This document shows, piece after piece, positions 1 through 12,317 of a stretch of 64,000 bases of DNA. The number at the start of each line of letters is the position of its first letter. Position 1 is the first letter of the stretch. The stretch covers positions 78,692 to 142,691 of the forward strand of contig CAJJDP010000001.1 of the NCBI GenBank assembly GCA_905182995.1, written 5' to 3'. A program made the translations under genes and the position numbers. This DNA comes from Paramecium octaurelia (taxonomy: Eukaryota > Ciliophora > Oligohymenophorea > Peniculida > Parameciidae). The notes beneath the pieces were generated by a model. The model did not search any database, had not been told where the DNA came from, and saw only the letters and a program-made list of their open reading frames with translations.

Positions 1-975
1 ATGGAATATACAGCCGACACTAAACATATCGCAAATCAAATCGTATTTATAATTCAAATCTTTGAGGTTAGCAATTTCAGGAGCAACATAGCCAGGAGTC
101 CCACATTTAGGAAAGGGATAGGTTTCGGCCCAGATTGATGTGGCCAATCCAAAATCTACAATTTTCAATTCATCATAGGCGTTTTGACTCTTAAACATAA
201 TATTTTCAGGTTTTAAATCTCTATGCATGATTCCTAAAGAATGCATATACTAAACCGCTGTCAAGAGTTGCTAAGGTTATGAAATTCTTTTTTACAAACA
301 TTATTGTTTATATCTATTCCTATTCAAATATAACTTGTCTCCTATTGAAAGACTCATGTAAACTCTAACCTTATAAATACTCCAAAATCAAATAAAATGT
401 GTTCTCCCCTTCATAGACTTCTTCTAGGTGGATTATTTTTGTATGGTTCATCTTTTGCATCAGCTGGATCTCATTAAACAATCCATTCTAGGTTTACATT
501 CAATTATTACAAATCCTCCATCTTCTATCAAGTATCGTTTATCGACACACTTCGAAGCATATTAATCTTTAGAGCCTTTTTTCATCACCTAATACACCTA
601 AAGGGTTAATCAATGTTATACTTTTGAAGAACCACCTCTCCCCAACATACTTATTGGTTAATAGAACTCACTAATGTCTTTAAACATAACTTTGCAAGCC
701 AAAAGTTCTTTAAGTTACAATATGATATTTGGGTTGGCATAAAAGTATTTGAATTGTTCTTTATATAAAAAACCAAACTATTCAATCTCGTTTGAAGGCT
801 ATTTGGTGACAAAATGAATTAAGGTGTTTAGTAGTAAAGGCAAATTATATTTAGGTGTCTATGACTATTTAGCCTATTAGAGATAACCAAACATAATACT
901 CTTGTCAGAATCAATTGGTTCGGTAGTAAATATCCATAATACTTGGCATCCATAAGCAGATGTTTTCTAAAGCAT
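1..975 (-). CDS. Protein kinase, C-terminus cut by window edge
   Basis: Serine/threonine-type protein kinase, incomplete because it runs off the left edge. From the start at 975 there is an unassigned N-terminal segment of about 90 residues. Next come a glycine loop (GRGGSSKV), the ATP-binding lysine in YASKCVDK, the catalytic loop HRDLKPEN, the magnesium motif DFGLAT and the P+1 region [11 protein letters not shown]. All catalytic residues are present, so it should be active. Three introns of 23-25 nt (GTA...TAG) split the kinase domain and each restores the frame. The start is the first ATG after an in-frame TGA directly upstream. The long leader and full [10 protein letters not shown] block fit the AGC/CAMK-like kinases expanded in ciliates, but the subfamily and substrate cannot be assigned. 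Confidence 0.85.
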
Positions 976-1790
976 TCAAACTAAAATTTGCTCTCTTAGT
1001 AATTAATGTTTTGCATATTATTTATAGAAATTACGCAAAGTATTATATACTATATCCCATTTATTTTGAGATTAAACGAAATTTAAGATTTTATACCTCA
1101 GAAAAACGATCAATAAACATAGAAGCATCATAAGGAATTGCAAAATTAATCAAAACTTAAAATTAAATTCTTTTGTTCCAAAAATAGTAATATCTACTTT
1201 AAAGATGTAATATAAATTTGGATGTACAAAAAATTCAAAAATTAATATTACGCATTTAGTTTCCCCAAAGTATTCATATGATAGAATATTATAAAATTCT
1301 TTATAAATGATCAATTATGATTACCAAATTGCTGATAAAAGAAATTCATAATTTTTAAATATAAGTTGAAAGTAAAGATTTAAGATATAAACAAAACAAT
1401 ATTGTTTCTAAGCTGAAAGTGCAGCTGATTATAAATAATGAAGAATTTCAATATTTGAAGAATACAGAAATTAATATATTTGCATAATATTAGATAAAAT
1501 GATATTTAACAATTCATACACATGTTGTACCTTTTATGAAAAGATTAACTAACCCTGACTCTCTTTAAATCATCAAAATCATAATTTATTATTAGAAATT
1601 GACTATGAAGTTTTAATTTTATAATATTGATATTTATATAAATAAAGATTGTACAAACTTCAAAATTTGCTTATTTAAACTAAATAAGGTATATTTAAAA
1701 ATAATAAAACGAAATAGATATAAAAAAATAAGTATTTAATGAAATTACAACCATAATTATTGATTTATTCTTTATATGATTCAAAATTAT
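976..1790. other. A+T-rich non-coding stretch
   Basis: About 800 nt between the kinase start and the stop of the next gene. No reading frame with protein-like composition was found on either strand, even with TAA/TAG read as Gln. It should hold the 5' region of the kinase gene and the 3' end of the EF-hand gene. Confidence 0.5.
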
Positions 1791-2504
1791 TCACATTAAT
1801 ACTTTGACCTTTGGAATATCTAAAATTTAGCTTATCAGTTTTAAAGTAATAAAATATTCCTCTTATGGCTCATTCTTCAATTTATCATATACTTCCTCAA
1901 ATTCAAATGGTATAGATGATTGTTCCAGATGAATGGCAATCTAGATTTTACTAAGAAAATTACTCTATTTTTTAACTAAATTGGTAATTTCTGATAATTC
2001 ACTTTATTGGCAGAGATCAATCCATCTTAATCAGAATCTAAAATTTAGAATAGTTTCTTCACTACTACTTTATCGGTAGGTAGTTCATCTTACAAAGATA
2101 TATTGGATGGACTTCTGGATAGATTTTGTTTATGTATTATTTTGGGACTTTGATGAAATCTTTGTGGACTTGGAGTTTTTTGTTTGGCTTATAATTCTTT
2201 GTGATTAGATTTTAAGTTCCTCAAATAATTAGTTTCTGTTTGAGTGTCCTTTATTTGTTGATTAAATTACATACGTTATCATCATCATATCTTCATAGGC
2301 TTTCATTTGTTTAATAATGCAATTCGATATTACTTAAACCATTTATTAGGGCAGATGATTTCTTTGGACAAATTATCTAGCTTCTAAATATGGATCAGTG
2401 TCTTTATAAAGGACAATCCTATCGCATTTATTATTTCCTAGATCAATAGACAATTAGATTAAGGGTTGCATTTATGATTTGCTAGTTTTGTTTCTGTTAT
2501 GCAT
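1791..2504 (-). CDS. EF-hand-containing protein
   Basis: Small protein of about 220 residues. The N-terminal part (around LSIDLGNNKCDRIVLYKDTD, then EARQFVQ) resembles a short conserved block seen in several protist calcium-related proteins. The family name is not certain. Around residue 150 there is one good EF-hand loop, DSDQDGLISANKVN, with acidic residues at loop positions 1, 3 and 5 and a Gly at 6, so calcium binding is likely. One intron lies at 2249-2274 and ends in AAG. A second, 23 nt, ends in TAG just after the EF-hand. The start at 2504 opens a frame that runs through both introns to the TGA at 1791. Role unknown; a calcium sensor is an inference. Confidence 0.65.
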
Positions 2505-2561
2505 TTTAAATAATTTAATGTAATTATAATAAAACAACTATTAAATTATACTTGATAACTC

Positions 2562-3674
2562 TCATTCAAATAAATCCTTTATTACAATAATTAAGTATGC
2601 TAACAACATGCCTAATAGCCAGAATTTTGATAGTAAAGAAAATATTCCTTAAGGTCTAGTATTTTAGAGAAAATGGTATTTGGCATCGACCGATCCTGAA
2701 ATAATGAATCTGGAATCTGGAGTGAAGCATAATGCAGTACAGGGAAGCTCATGAGCTTACTTACTAGATTCAACATCCAATTTTCTAAATGAATATACAC
2801 AGGGAATGATACCTTGCATTTATTATTTTTACAGTTCCATCTGAACATCCAATACCAATGAACATGCCTTCCTTTGATTAACAAGTAGTGACTACTGGAT
2901 GTCCATGAATTTTTATTGTTTTTAATGGTTTAATGTTGTCATTTTCAATTCTCCAACTTGTCATATATGAAGCTCCTCTCATTGGATTCTTGAATGTAAA
3001 TATTGTATTGCCATCTAATGAGAAGAGAGCTGATTGAAATTGCAATTTGTGGATATTGTTTGATGATATATCTAATTTATGCAACACGTGGCTATCCTTT
3101 AATATTTTGCATTCCTCATTGTCAGTGGCCACTATTAACTATTGTCAAAATCAGATTTACCATTCCATTTGCTACATGATAATCCAATGATTATATTTTG
3201 CCTTTCATATCCACAGTGAATTTCAATTGATAATCCTTATTCCAAACCTTCAAAATTCCATCTTCTCCTCCTGTGGCCAAAGTATCCCCCTAATAATTAA
3301 AGACTCCGTCATTCTAACAAGGTTCTTTTGCTGCCCTGTCAGTCTAAAACTTTGTTACTATTGAGATCTTGTTATCTTAAACTTTCAATATCACACATTA
3401 ATCATCGCTATTTCCAACAATTAATCCTGTTTTCGTGTTAAGTCTTAATCTTTAGAATATCTCGTCTCCTAATTGTAAAGTATGAATGGGATCCTTCAAA
3501 ATTCCATAAATTGGTTTCGGAAATAATTGCTTAAGAATATTGAAGAATACATACTAGACTATTAACTAAACCGTATCTTTTTCCTCCTCCTCCCAAACTC
3601 ACTAAAACAGAATCAGGAAAACACACAACTGAGAAAATTGGACTTTCAAGATCTTTCTACTTATTGTCGTTCAT
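2562..3674 (-). CDS. Sec12/PREB-type guanine nucleotide exchange factor for Sar1
   Basis: WD40-type protein with a C-terminal membrane anchor, the architecture of Sec12/PREB. These proteins sit in the ER membrane and load Sar1 with GTP to start COPII coat assembly. Near the N-terminus is a glycine-rich strand, LGGGGKRYG, matching the GGGG turn that starts the family's propeller. WD-like strands follow (GIGCSDGTVKII, FTPDSRFIISGSVD), and the protein ends with a hydrophobic helix (FWLLGMLLAYLIIVI) and a few residues before TGA. Introns of about 25-28 nt interrupt the frame. The start at 3674 is chosen because the encoded N-terminus fits the family directly. It overlaps the likely stop of the upstream K+ channel gene by an ATGA motif. 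Confidence 0.8.
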
Positions 3675-6480
3675 TAATTTATATTAAATATTAATTAAGG
3701 TACAATTCTTCCACTTCTTCTCTTTAGGTTTTTCAGATCTTACACATAATATGTAAAATTTACTTTATTTGTATTATTGAATGAATACCGATGCATTCCG
3801 CTTTTCCTCGTCCTCTTAAGTTGGTATTTTCTTATTCTTATATAAAGATACAAATAAATTCGGAAACATCAAATATTTCTAAAATTGTTCGACTGCAGAT
3901 TTCTAACACTCTTATCTTTAGCATCTATTAATCTTCTTAACAATATTCTCTAGATTCCACTCTTTATTATATCGTAAGTTTTGGATTTTATCACAAGTTT
4001 CTGAATTCTCTTCTCCCTTGTTATTCAACTACTTATAAAGCATTTAGAGATCCTTTTATTATTACTGAGTGTATTTATGAATATTCTCATATTTCTATTT
4101 GATTTACTCATACATCTCTTTCATGCCATTATCATTAATCAAAATATCAATAGTTTATACCCTAATCAGATTGGAAGACCCTGAAGCCTTATGTTTATAT
4201 TTGATTTTTCTTAAATGATTATCACTTTAATAATTTTAGCAATCTTCCAATTCTTAAATTGATTATTTTTACTCATAAAATATAGTAGGAACTATTTATT
4301 CAATTATTAAATCGTTTTCTATTTGATAGATTTTCGCAGAATTTTAAATCAATTCTAAATCTTATGAGGCAGAAAAATGATGTCTCTTTTTTGACCTCTT
4401 GAAGCAATCGCGAAGTTATTCCTGAATAAAATTATATTATTTTATGACTTTCTCCTTGTCTGGCACAAAATGAACTTGGTTACATTCATTACTCAAATGA
4501 CTTTTGTCTTGACAAACGTAACAATAGGATATATCTTTTATTTTTTAATATTATTCCTAATCATTTTCATTTTATTACAAAACCTCCCTTATTCCTTAAT
4601 TAGGAATTATTAATATACTGCAAAAAGAGGCTGTTTTATATTATAATGTAGATGATTAATTACTTTTCATTTCCAAATGACCGAAATAATCATTATCTTT
4701 CAAATAACATAATTACCTCTTATATTGTATACATCAATACCTTTTATTATTTAACTTCAACTAAGCCTTATTCTATAATGAATATATTCAGATCATTGTT
4801 TTCAATGACTATTCCAGGTTAATATGTCTTAAATTCTACTTTATCTAGTAGCTGATGTAAACATTTTTAGGAGAAGAATTACTTAAAAAATTGACATTTG
4901 CTCATTAGAACCTAAGCAGATTCATTTTTTAGGTTGTTTTACAATTCTTCAGGTAACAATTAGATCAAATCAGATTGTTCATTTCGTTTTTATATGACCT
5001 CCTATTCCCAATAAAAATTGAAATATTCTCTCACTCTAATCTAAATTTAATCAACAAATACTTATATTGTAAACTTTAACTAATCTATTTTTCCCTCATA
5101 TACTCGTTTATACATGTCATTTTCTATCTAATCTTCTCATTGTTCTCTTTGATTTAGGTTAAAATGGTTCCAATTGTATTAACGGAAAATGAAAGCTGCA
5201 TAGTGGATAGAAACATATAACAAATACAAAATATCTTCTCAATAGGGTCTAAATTATCTAAGTTATTCTTACTTGTTGGCACTATCTCTCCATAACCAAC
5301 TGTGAACATTGTGACACTCATAAAATAAAATGATTCCAAATATACATTTTACCAAGGCTCTCCTTCAACTCTTTTAAGCCAATTAATTGTATCCTACCTT
5401 TACTTATACTCTCCTATCACTACCCTTAATTAATAACTATTATCTTTACCAAAGACAGCAACAAAAATGTTGTATTAATAATATTAAGAATACTAATTTA
5501 AGCAATTCAATAAACGAATTACTTAATTTACTTAATTTTAATTGATGTTAAATTGTATCAAAATATTGTAGAATATTCATTATTTATTAGTAGAAGAGTA
5601 AAAGTACTATTCTAGGCCACCCATCCTCTTCTAATATATATGGGCTTTCTTATTCCGATAAGAATGATAAAGCAATAATAATCCCACAAAAGATGCTAAA
5701 TAATTCCATGAAAGTTGATAGTGTAAACTGTCTTTTAATCAATTCGAATTTGTCCTTTAAAGGAAGTCCCTTGTCATAACAAATTGTAAAGGCTCTAAGG
5801 ATAATGTCTAGAATAAAAAATAGGCATGTTAGAATAATGTAAAGAAAATGATATTATTCGCTGTCTTTAGAATGGAATGATATTACTATAGGCATGCATA
5901 TTATCATATACATTCTCATGATGCTCAATAGAAAATCCCACAATAATTTAAATTTACTTTAGGGTTCAATTAATGGAATTTAGGAAAAGCAAAGCAAAAA
6001 CTTTTATTTTAATAAAGATTAAAACTCTCTAACTCTCATTCTGAGTTTTATTCTGAAATCAATTAAATTTAAATTTTAACTAAGCATATTTGTTGTTATA
6101 TGAGTTCTTTTCTTCATATGTTTATAGGATGATGCAGAATCATCTATAATTTTAAAATGTTTCTTTGAAAATTTCTCATTTGGTCTAATTAATTGTAACA
6201 TCTTGTTGGCATATTTTGTTGAATGAAAATAAATCAATAATTTTGAAAAGGATTTCTACTTTGGAGACATAGTGCTTGTTTAATTACTTTACAAATTTTG
6301 AAATATAGCATTAATTTCTGTTTGTTCAAATTTTTCTTTTTATTTAATATTCTGCATTATAACATCTTTTGAAACTGCCTCCTCTGCTCCCATAATAGAA
6401 TGATCAATATTGTTATTAGTCTCACTTTAACTATCATTTACCATTAAAGTACAACGAGTGAGATTTTGGTGTTAATCCAT
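3671..6480 (-). CDS. Voltage/cyclic-nucleotide-type K+ channel, copy A
   Basis: Large polytopic channel with S1-S6 helices, pore and cyclic-nucleotide-binding fold. Pore helix and selectivity filter read MFTVGYGEIVPTS (near 5290), with Glu where many channels have Asp. S2-S3 helices lie near 5700-5850. A CNBD-like segment (QPGIVIENND, then NIFIIEQGLVEV) lies near 4750-4850. After it comes a Cys/His segment, CYVCQDKSHLSNEC, followed by VHFVPDKEKV, then a coiled and charged tail. It is a tandem paralogue of the next upstream gene, with the same N-terminal and tail signatures. The start at 6480 matches the paralogue's N-terminus. The C-terminus is less certain: a 25-nt intron ending in AAG (3739-3763) gives a tail matching the paralogue and a TGA at 3671-3673. 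Probably a ciliary or plasma-membrane K+ channel. Confidence 0.8.
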
Positions 6481-6504
6481 TATAAAATACAAATAATTTA
6501 TTAT

Positions 6505-9291
6505 TCAAAAATCTGGATGAATGGCAATTCGTTTCCTTTTCTTAGAAGTTCTAAAATCTATGATGAATAATGATTATACTTTTGATAACTTTCGGTTTTT
6601 CAAGAGGCACAGATGGTTTCTCGGAATGATACTGTTGAAAGTACAACTTGGGGAATAATAGGTATTTCGATATTTATTCAAGGCTGACTTTTTCACTTTT
6701 TCGATTTTGTGTGCAATTTGAAGCAAAATTATATTCTGCTATTATTCTATCAATATTCCAACTTTTATGATAGTGTTTATAACTCTTGTACCTATCAATT
6801 TCAAATTCACCTAAGCCCATAAAAAATTCTAATCTTTTATAAAGCAGAAAAATATCTTTTTAAGTTTTTTCATTGTATACATGAAGCTGTTTAAATTTTT
6901 AAGTTATTGCTTCGAACTGCTAAGTGAGATTTAGTTCATTTATTTCATGTTTATTTTCGAATTTTCTAACGGTTTTTGTAGTATCTTTGTTTTCGAGCCG
7001 ATATTCAAGGTCTCCTCTTTGTCCTATAGGCTTTTCATCATTTATTTCAAGTATGGAACGAGGTGTACAAATATTGATGTGCTATTACTTTTCATTATTG
7101 GGAAAAAGAAGTTCAATTTCATTATTACAATCTTATTATAATTATTCAGCAGTGTCTTGAAAATACCTCAACTCATTTTTCCATTCTTAAAATTAATCTC
7201 TTGGTTTTCTCTTATGCCTTCCTCTTTATTGGGTAGAGTTGTACAAATATTTTTTAATTACTTTTTCATTGTCAGGAATATAATGTACCTGAGAACACAA
7301 TTCTGTTACATGTGATCCTTTGCATATAACACACTCATTAATAATATTGAGACTTGCTTATGACACTATTTCTAATTCATTCTAATTTTATGCAATTAAT
7401 TAAACTAGAGATGTATATGGAATAATAAGAAGATTTGTAAATGATTTGGTCCGATATTTGGTTTCATTTATCAAATCTAGAGATACTCTTTTTAGTCCAA
7501 ACTATTAAAATTAAATTAATTAGCCTACTACTGTCTATAATTTAAATGCCATGTTTTTACTTAATTTTATATTATTTCTACACATCCTTATTCAATTATG
7601 TAAATGTTTTACAAGTCATTGATTACTATTCCTGGTTAGAAATTCTGCACATAAGCGATTTCTACTAATTGATTTAGAAACCCTGGTGTAAATTTCTCTT
7701 TGAAAAATTAACTCTTATTAATTAAATTAGAACATCCTTCTCTTTGTATACTTTTTTGGAGTTCCTCTGGTAGTAATCGTATAATTTCAGCAGTCTCATT
7801 TTTCTTTTAAACATTTTCTTGTTACCAATAATAATTTAAATATTCTCTAACTCTTAAAATAGGTATAATGATTGTCTTACTTAAACTACAATCCTCGACT
7901 CATTTATCTATTCGTCATATACTCTGTAACAGCTGTCATTTTCTATTTTATTTCTTCATTGTTTTCTTTTAATTAAATCAGGATCGACCCTATAGTATTT
8001 ACAGAATAAGAGAGTTACAAAGTACAGAAAAACATATATATGACTGTAAACCACTTCTCAGATGCATCTATATATTATTAAATTTAAACATACTCTGTGG
8101 CGTTATATCACCATATCCAACTGTAAATGTAGTTACACTTATAAAATACAGGGCTTCTAAGTAAATATTGTGCCAAGGTTAATCGATATCCAACTTCGCC
8201 ATATCAAGCCAAGATGATTAGCTTGTTAAATGTTCATATGTTCCAATTATTACCCTAAATATAACTCTTCAATACCACACGCATGAAAAAATATGTTAGA
8301 TTAATAAAATTAAGCATATCAATTTCACCAATTCAATCAATGAATTTGATGATTTACTTGGTTTAATTACACATTGCAAATTTTCAATAAACTAAAGAAT
8401 ATTTTTTGTCTAGACAATCAATAATAACAATAGTATTTTAGTCCATCCATCATCTTCAACTACTGACATTGAAAAATTGTTTTAATGAAATTAAATGCTG
8501 AAATACAAAGAGATAATGAAGCTAAATAATTCTATTGCAGTCCACCAATTTATTTAGTATTGTATCAATTAATATCGATCTTTTACAGGAAATCCTTTAT
8601 CAAATCTTATTGTAAAAGTTTGCATTGCCAAATCAATCAAAAAAGCACTGCTGCATACATTAAGAGTATAAGCATTCAAGTCCTCTAGAGTTCCATTTTT
8701 AAATGCTATTAAAATGGGAATCCAAATTAATAAGTAAATTCTCATTATAGTAATGATTCCGTCCCAGATCAACTTCCTAGTTGAATAAGGATCTATTATG
8801 GGTATAATTTCTATGAAATATTAAACCTTTTTCTTTAATTAGGCTATTAAGGTATTCTTAAAATCTTTTATGATGTTACGAAACCCGACAACTGCTCTAT
8901 TATGCTATAACAACGATGTTTATTATTATTATTTTTTTGGATAGCTTTTGAAAGATGAAGATTTGTCAAATATTATAAAGAATTAATTTTTTGATAATTC
9001 CTTATTAGGATGAATGTATGATAACATTTTCCTTTTGAAATGATGGATATTGAAATGAACCATCAATTGCGAAAATGGTTTCTTTTTCACTTCAGGTTAT
9101 TTAGTGTTTTCATTTTTAATATGAATATCTTCTATTCTTTAAAATTCTTCCAATTTCATAGATTAAACTGCTTAATTTTAATCATGTATTGAATGATAGA
9201 GTATGGTATTATTACAAACAGATTAAGACTCCTCTTAAATCATTAATTGACATTGTGATATATGAGAGTTATCTGTTAAACTCTAATTCAT
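6505..9291 (-). CDS. Voltage/cyclic-nucleotide-type K+ channel, copy B
   Basis: Paralogue of the neighbouring channel. The N-terminus (from MNQSLTDNSHISQC) aligns with that of copy A. S1-S3 helices are at about 8570-8780. The canonical filter TVGYGDITP lies near 8110, here with the usual Asp. A Cys/His block, CVICKGSHVTELC, followed by HYIPDNEKVIKKY lies near 7290-7340. In the tail, a 22-nt intron (GTA...TAG) shifts the frame so that the protein ends in KRIAIHPDF at the TGA at 6505-6507. The gap to the start of copy A is only 24 nt, so the pair looks like a recent local duplication followed by divergence. Expected at the plasma or ciliary membrane. Regulation by cyclic nucleotides is a family inference. 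Confidence 0.82.
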
Positions 9292-10203
9292 AAATTAATT
9301 TACAATCAAAAATCAATAAATAATATATTCAACTATTCCCAGAGAAATGTTTACTATTTTCACATAAAAGCCTTTGACTTCACTAGAATATGGATTCATA
9401 TTGTAATATTAGAATTCATTAGAATTTAAATATTATTAATTCCTTACCAATAGTTTATAAGATCGCCCTTGTTCATTTGGCAAAATGAGGGAACAATATT
9501 TTCAAAAATATTACTAACTTATTTTTGAAGAATTAAATCAAAATGTTTAGTTAATGTTTTAATAAATAGCCTAGATTAAAGAACAAGGCTAAAAACTAGT
9601 AAAGTTACTATATTAACTTTTTTAATAAATACGCTGAACACTCAATTACTAAGAATACATATATGAATTAGGTTATAAATTTGTTAGTTCATGAGCTCTG
9701 AAATTCTTAAAATAATAAAAGATCATATTTTATTTCCAAACTTTCAGATTTTCTTACATTTGCTCAATATCGGGAGAAACAGATAACTTTAAGTTCTTCT
9801 TAATCGAATATTTAGATATAAATAAGACCTTTAATTGTTACATTCATCTCAATCTCATTTATAAATAAATAAGCTAAAAAATTTAAATTTCATCATAATA
9901 AACTAACTTTTTTTTATGTGTTTAAACTAGGAAAGTACTCAACTTATGGATAGAAAATATAAACTATAATGTTTAAAATAAAATTTGATATTTTTAAACT
10001 CATCCAAAATAAATATCCAAGTAGTGAAATGTATTAAGATTAATATAGGCTTCAAGTTATGTTTGTTTATAAGAAGAGATTTATAATGAGAACAAGAATT
10101 TCATTCAAATTACTAGAGTAAATTGAAATTATAAAATGTAAATTCAAGAGGATTAACTATATATTTTTTTAATTTATTTAATTTGAAATATTTATTAATA
10201 TAT
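9292..10203. other. A+T-rich non-coding stretch
   Basis: About 900 nt upstream of K+ channel copy B. A short Gln-rich plus-strand frame starting at 9486 can be read for about 50 codons but has no recognisable motif and is not called. Nothing else was seen. Confidence 0.4.
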
Positions 10204-11378
10204 TCAAGCATAACTTAATTATTGTGGAACCTACTATTTTTTACAATCAGTACAAGATATGGTTTACTTTTCTACTACAGGTTTTAAGATATAAAAATCA
10301 CTTTTAATCTATTCTTATTATTATTTAGGATTTAATTATTTTTACATTTCGATTTATTTATTGAGACTTTCAATAATTTCTTGGCTTACCTTCTTTTTAT
10401 GACAAATTTCTTTATATTTTCTTAATTTTTCTTATTACATAATTTCTTAGTCTCTTTGACGCTATTTTTGTTAATCTATTAATTTGATAGCTTGTTATTT
10501 AGTTTATTTAAGCTTTACTTATGCATTTAAATCTAAAATGAGTTGATGTTAGATTTATTATTTCTCTATTTTCTCTTATTCTAATTAATTATGATAATCT
10601 TATAAAGTCTTTATTCTTTCATCGATTTCTTTATTTTTTAAAGCTCTTTCTTTTTATTACTTCTTTTATTATTCTTTTTCATGATTTTACCAGTGATTAT
10701 TATTACACATCATTTGATAATTTTTTCTCCTTTGCTATTCTTTTTCTTCATACGCTTGATTTCTCCAATACGGATCATCAAATTCCATAGATTAAGACAT
10801 ATATTCTATTTTTTGTAATCTTTTTTGTTATTCAATTTAGCTTGACAGTTCTTAATGTAAACTGTGCTATTTTTTTTTTTTTTCAATTTTTTCTTGTTAC
10901 AAAATTTCTTAATTTTATTTTATAATTAAGTTTTATTGTTATATTTCTTACTCTTTTAGTTGTCTTTCCTTTTCTTTATGTAAATCCAATAATTCTTTTG
11001 AAATATTTAGATTTTATTGTTCCATTTGCTTCCTGAGCGACAATTAGCCAACCTCAAAATTAATCTTCTATTATTCTCTTAATTGGTTTTATTCCATTTA
11101 TTTCATCAGCAACCTCTATATTATTATTGTAATATTACTTTCTCCAATTCAGACTCTTATTTCTTATTCTATTATTATTTATTCAATAGCCTTTTGTTAT
11201 AGCAAGGACTACATAGCAAAGTTTTTCCAATCGATATATTTGGTTAATCGATTGACTTTTTACCACTAGAAAAAGCCACTTGATACTGCTCTTTCGAAGG
11301 TGTATGACTATGAAATGACCTCGAACTAACATCTCTATTTGGATTGAGTTATTTGATGTTTTCATATTTTTCCCTCAT
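10204..11378 (-). CDS. Coiled-coil protein with terminal Cys pairs
   Basis: Predicted mostly helical protein of about 370-380 residues, function not recognised. The N-terminus is Ser/Arg-rich (SSRSFHSHTPSKEQY), followed by a Cys pair (LLCSPCYNKRLL). The middle is long, Gln/Glu/Lys-rich and low in complexity, typical of a coiled coil. The C-terminus carries a second Cys pair (SCTDCKK) shortly before the TGA at 10204. One 23-nt intron (GTA...TAG) follows the first acidic stretch and restores the frame. The two CxxC pairs could together bind a metal or a partner, which is only an inference. A structural role in the cortex or cilium would suit this composition. Confidence 0.65.
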
Positions 11379-11531
11379 TTGTTTTACATTTTACATAATT
11401 AAAAATAAAATTTAAATTACATCAACATTTCTAAAATTTGCAAATTTGAAAATGTAGGAATCGTTGTTTATAAAATATTTTATTAAACTAAAATTAACTT
11501 GGAATGATTGAAAAATGTGCTAATCAAAGAA

Positions 11532-12247
11532 TCAACATTCTTAATCCAAAACATCATTTTTCCAGATGCCCATTATAGTTTTTGATTGTTCATATAAGGT
11601 TCCAGGCCCATTTTTCTACCCATTTTTGTAATATCCATAGAATTTTGATTAATTTCCCTCCTCTATTGCTTAGCCTTCTAGAATGCCATTCACAAATTCA
11701 CCCTTGTAAGTATAGCCATCCTTAACTAAAATTCCAAGCCCATGGTATTTGTCATTATCCCATTGTCCCAAATATATTAGATTCTTGTTTTTGTCATACA
11801 TAGCTCCCATGCCATGTCTTTTTGTAATATTGATTTATCCATAATAAATTGTATCATCAGCATATTCAATTTGATAAATACTATCTGATTATTTTGCAGG
11901 ACTTTCTTATCCAATCGTTGTTCTTTAAAAGGAAAGATAACTAAACTTTCTCTCTGTTGGAGATGCAGATTTGAATATTGTTTATGGAGGAGTTGGTTTG
12001 TACACATCCACTGACAAATCTAACTATTATCTTTCATTTTACATCTTTTCATTTATGATTAGGGACTGGATTGAACAATAAAGGATTAACATAGCTTACT
12101 ATTAGGCAAAGTGACTTGAGGTGAAGAAGGATATCCTTAAAAATTTTAGATCGTCATTATCGAAGCAACGGTCAATTTAGGACAATATTTTAGAAATCTG
12201 ATTACTGGGCGTGGACTTCTTTTTCTCACAATATATCTCTAATTCAT
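11532..12247 (-). CDS. MORN-repeat protein
   Basis: About 230 residues. The C-terminal half consists of MORN repeats: IYYGQINITKRHGMGAM, LIYLGQWDNDKYHGLGIL, TYKGEFVNGILEGQA and FYGYYKNGQKNGPGTL. MORN repeats form elongated beta structures that bind membrane phospholipids or scaffold cortical and ciliary assemblies. The N-terminal half is Ser/Pro-rich and probably disordered. A 23-nt intron (GTA...TAG, near 12025-12050) joins this half to the repeats. The start at 12247 is the first ATG in the frame leading into that exon, and an additional upstream intron is possible. The stop is at 11532-11534. Confidence 0.75.
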
Positions 12248-12317
12248 CATAAAGAAATAAATTTTATTAGTTAGCAGTATATATAAATAGCATATCAAAT
12301 ATACTCATAACAAAAGG

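Noticed and set aside
2562-6480. A true K+ channel-Sec12 fusion protein
   Set aside because: The unspliced frame is open across both genes, but splicing the 25-nt intron gives a channel tail matching its paralogue, and the Sec12 ATG fits the family's N-terminus. Kept only as a readthrough possibility.
9486-9640. Short Gln-rich plus-strand frame starting MREQYFQKYY
   Set aside because: Only about 50 codons, made largely of TAA/TAG in A+T-rich DNA, with no intron signal or family motif.
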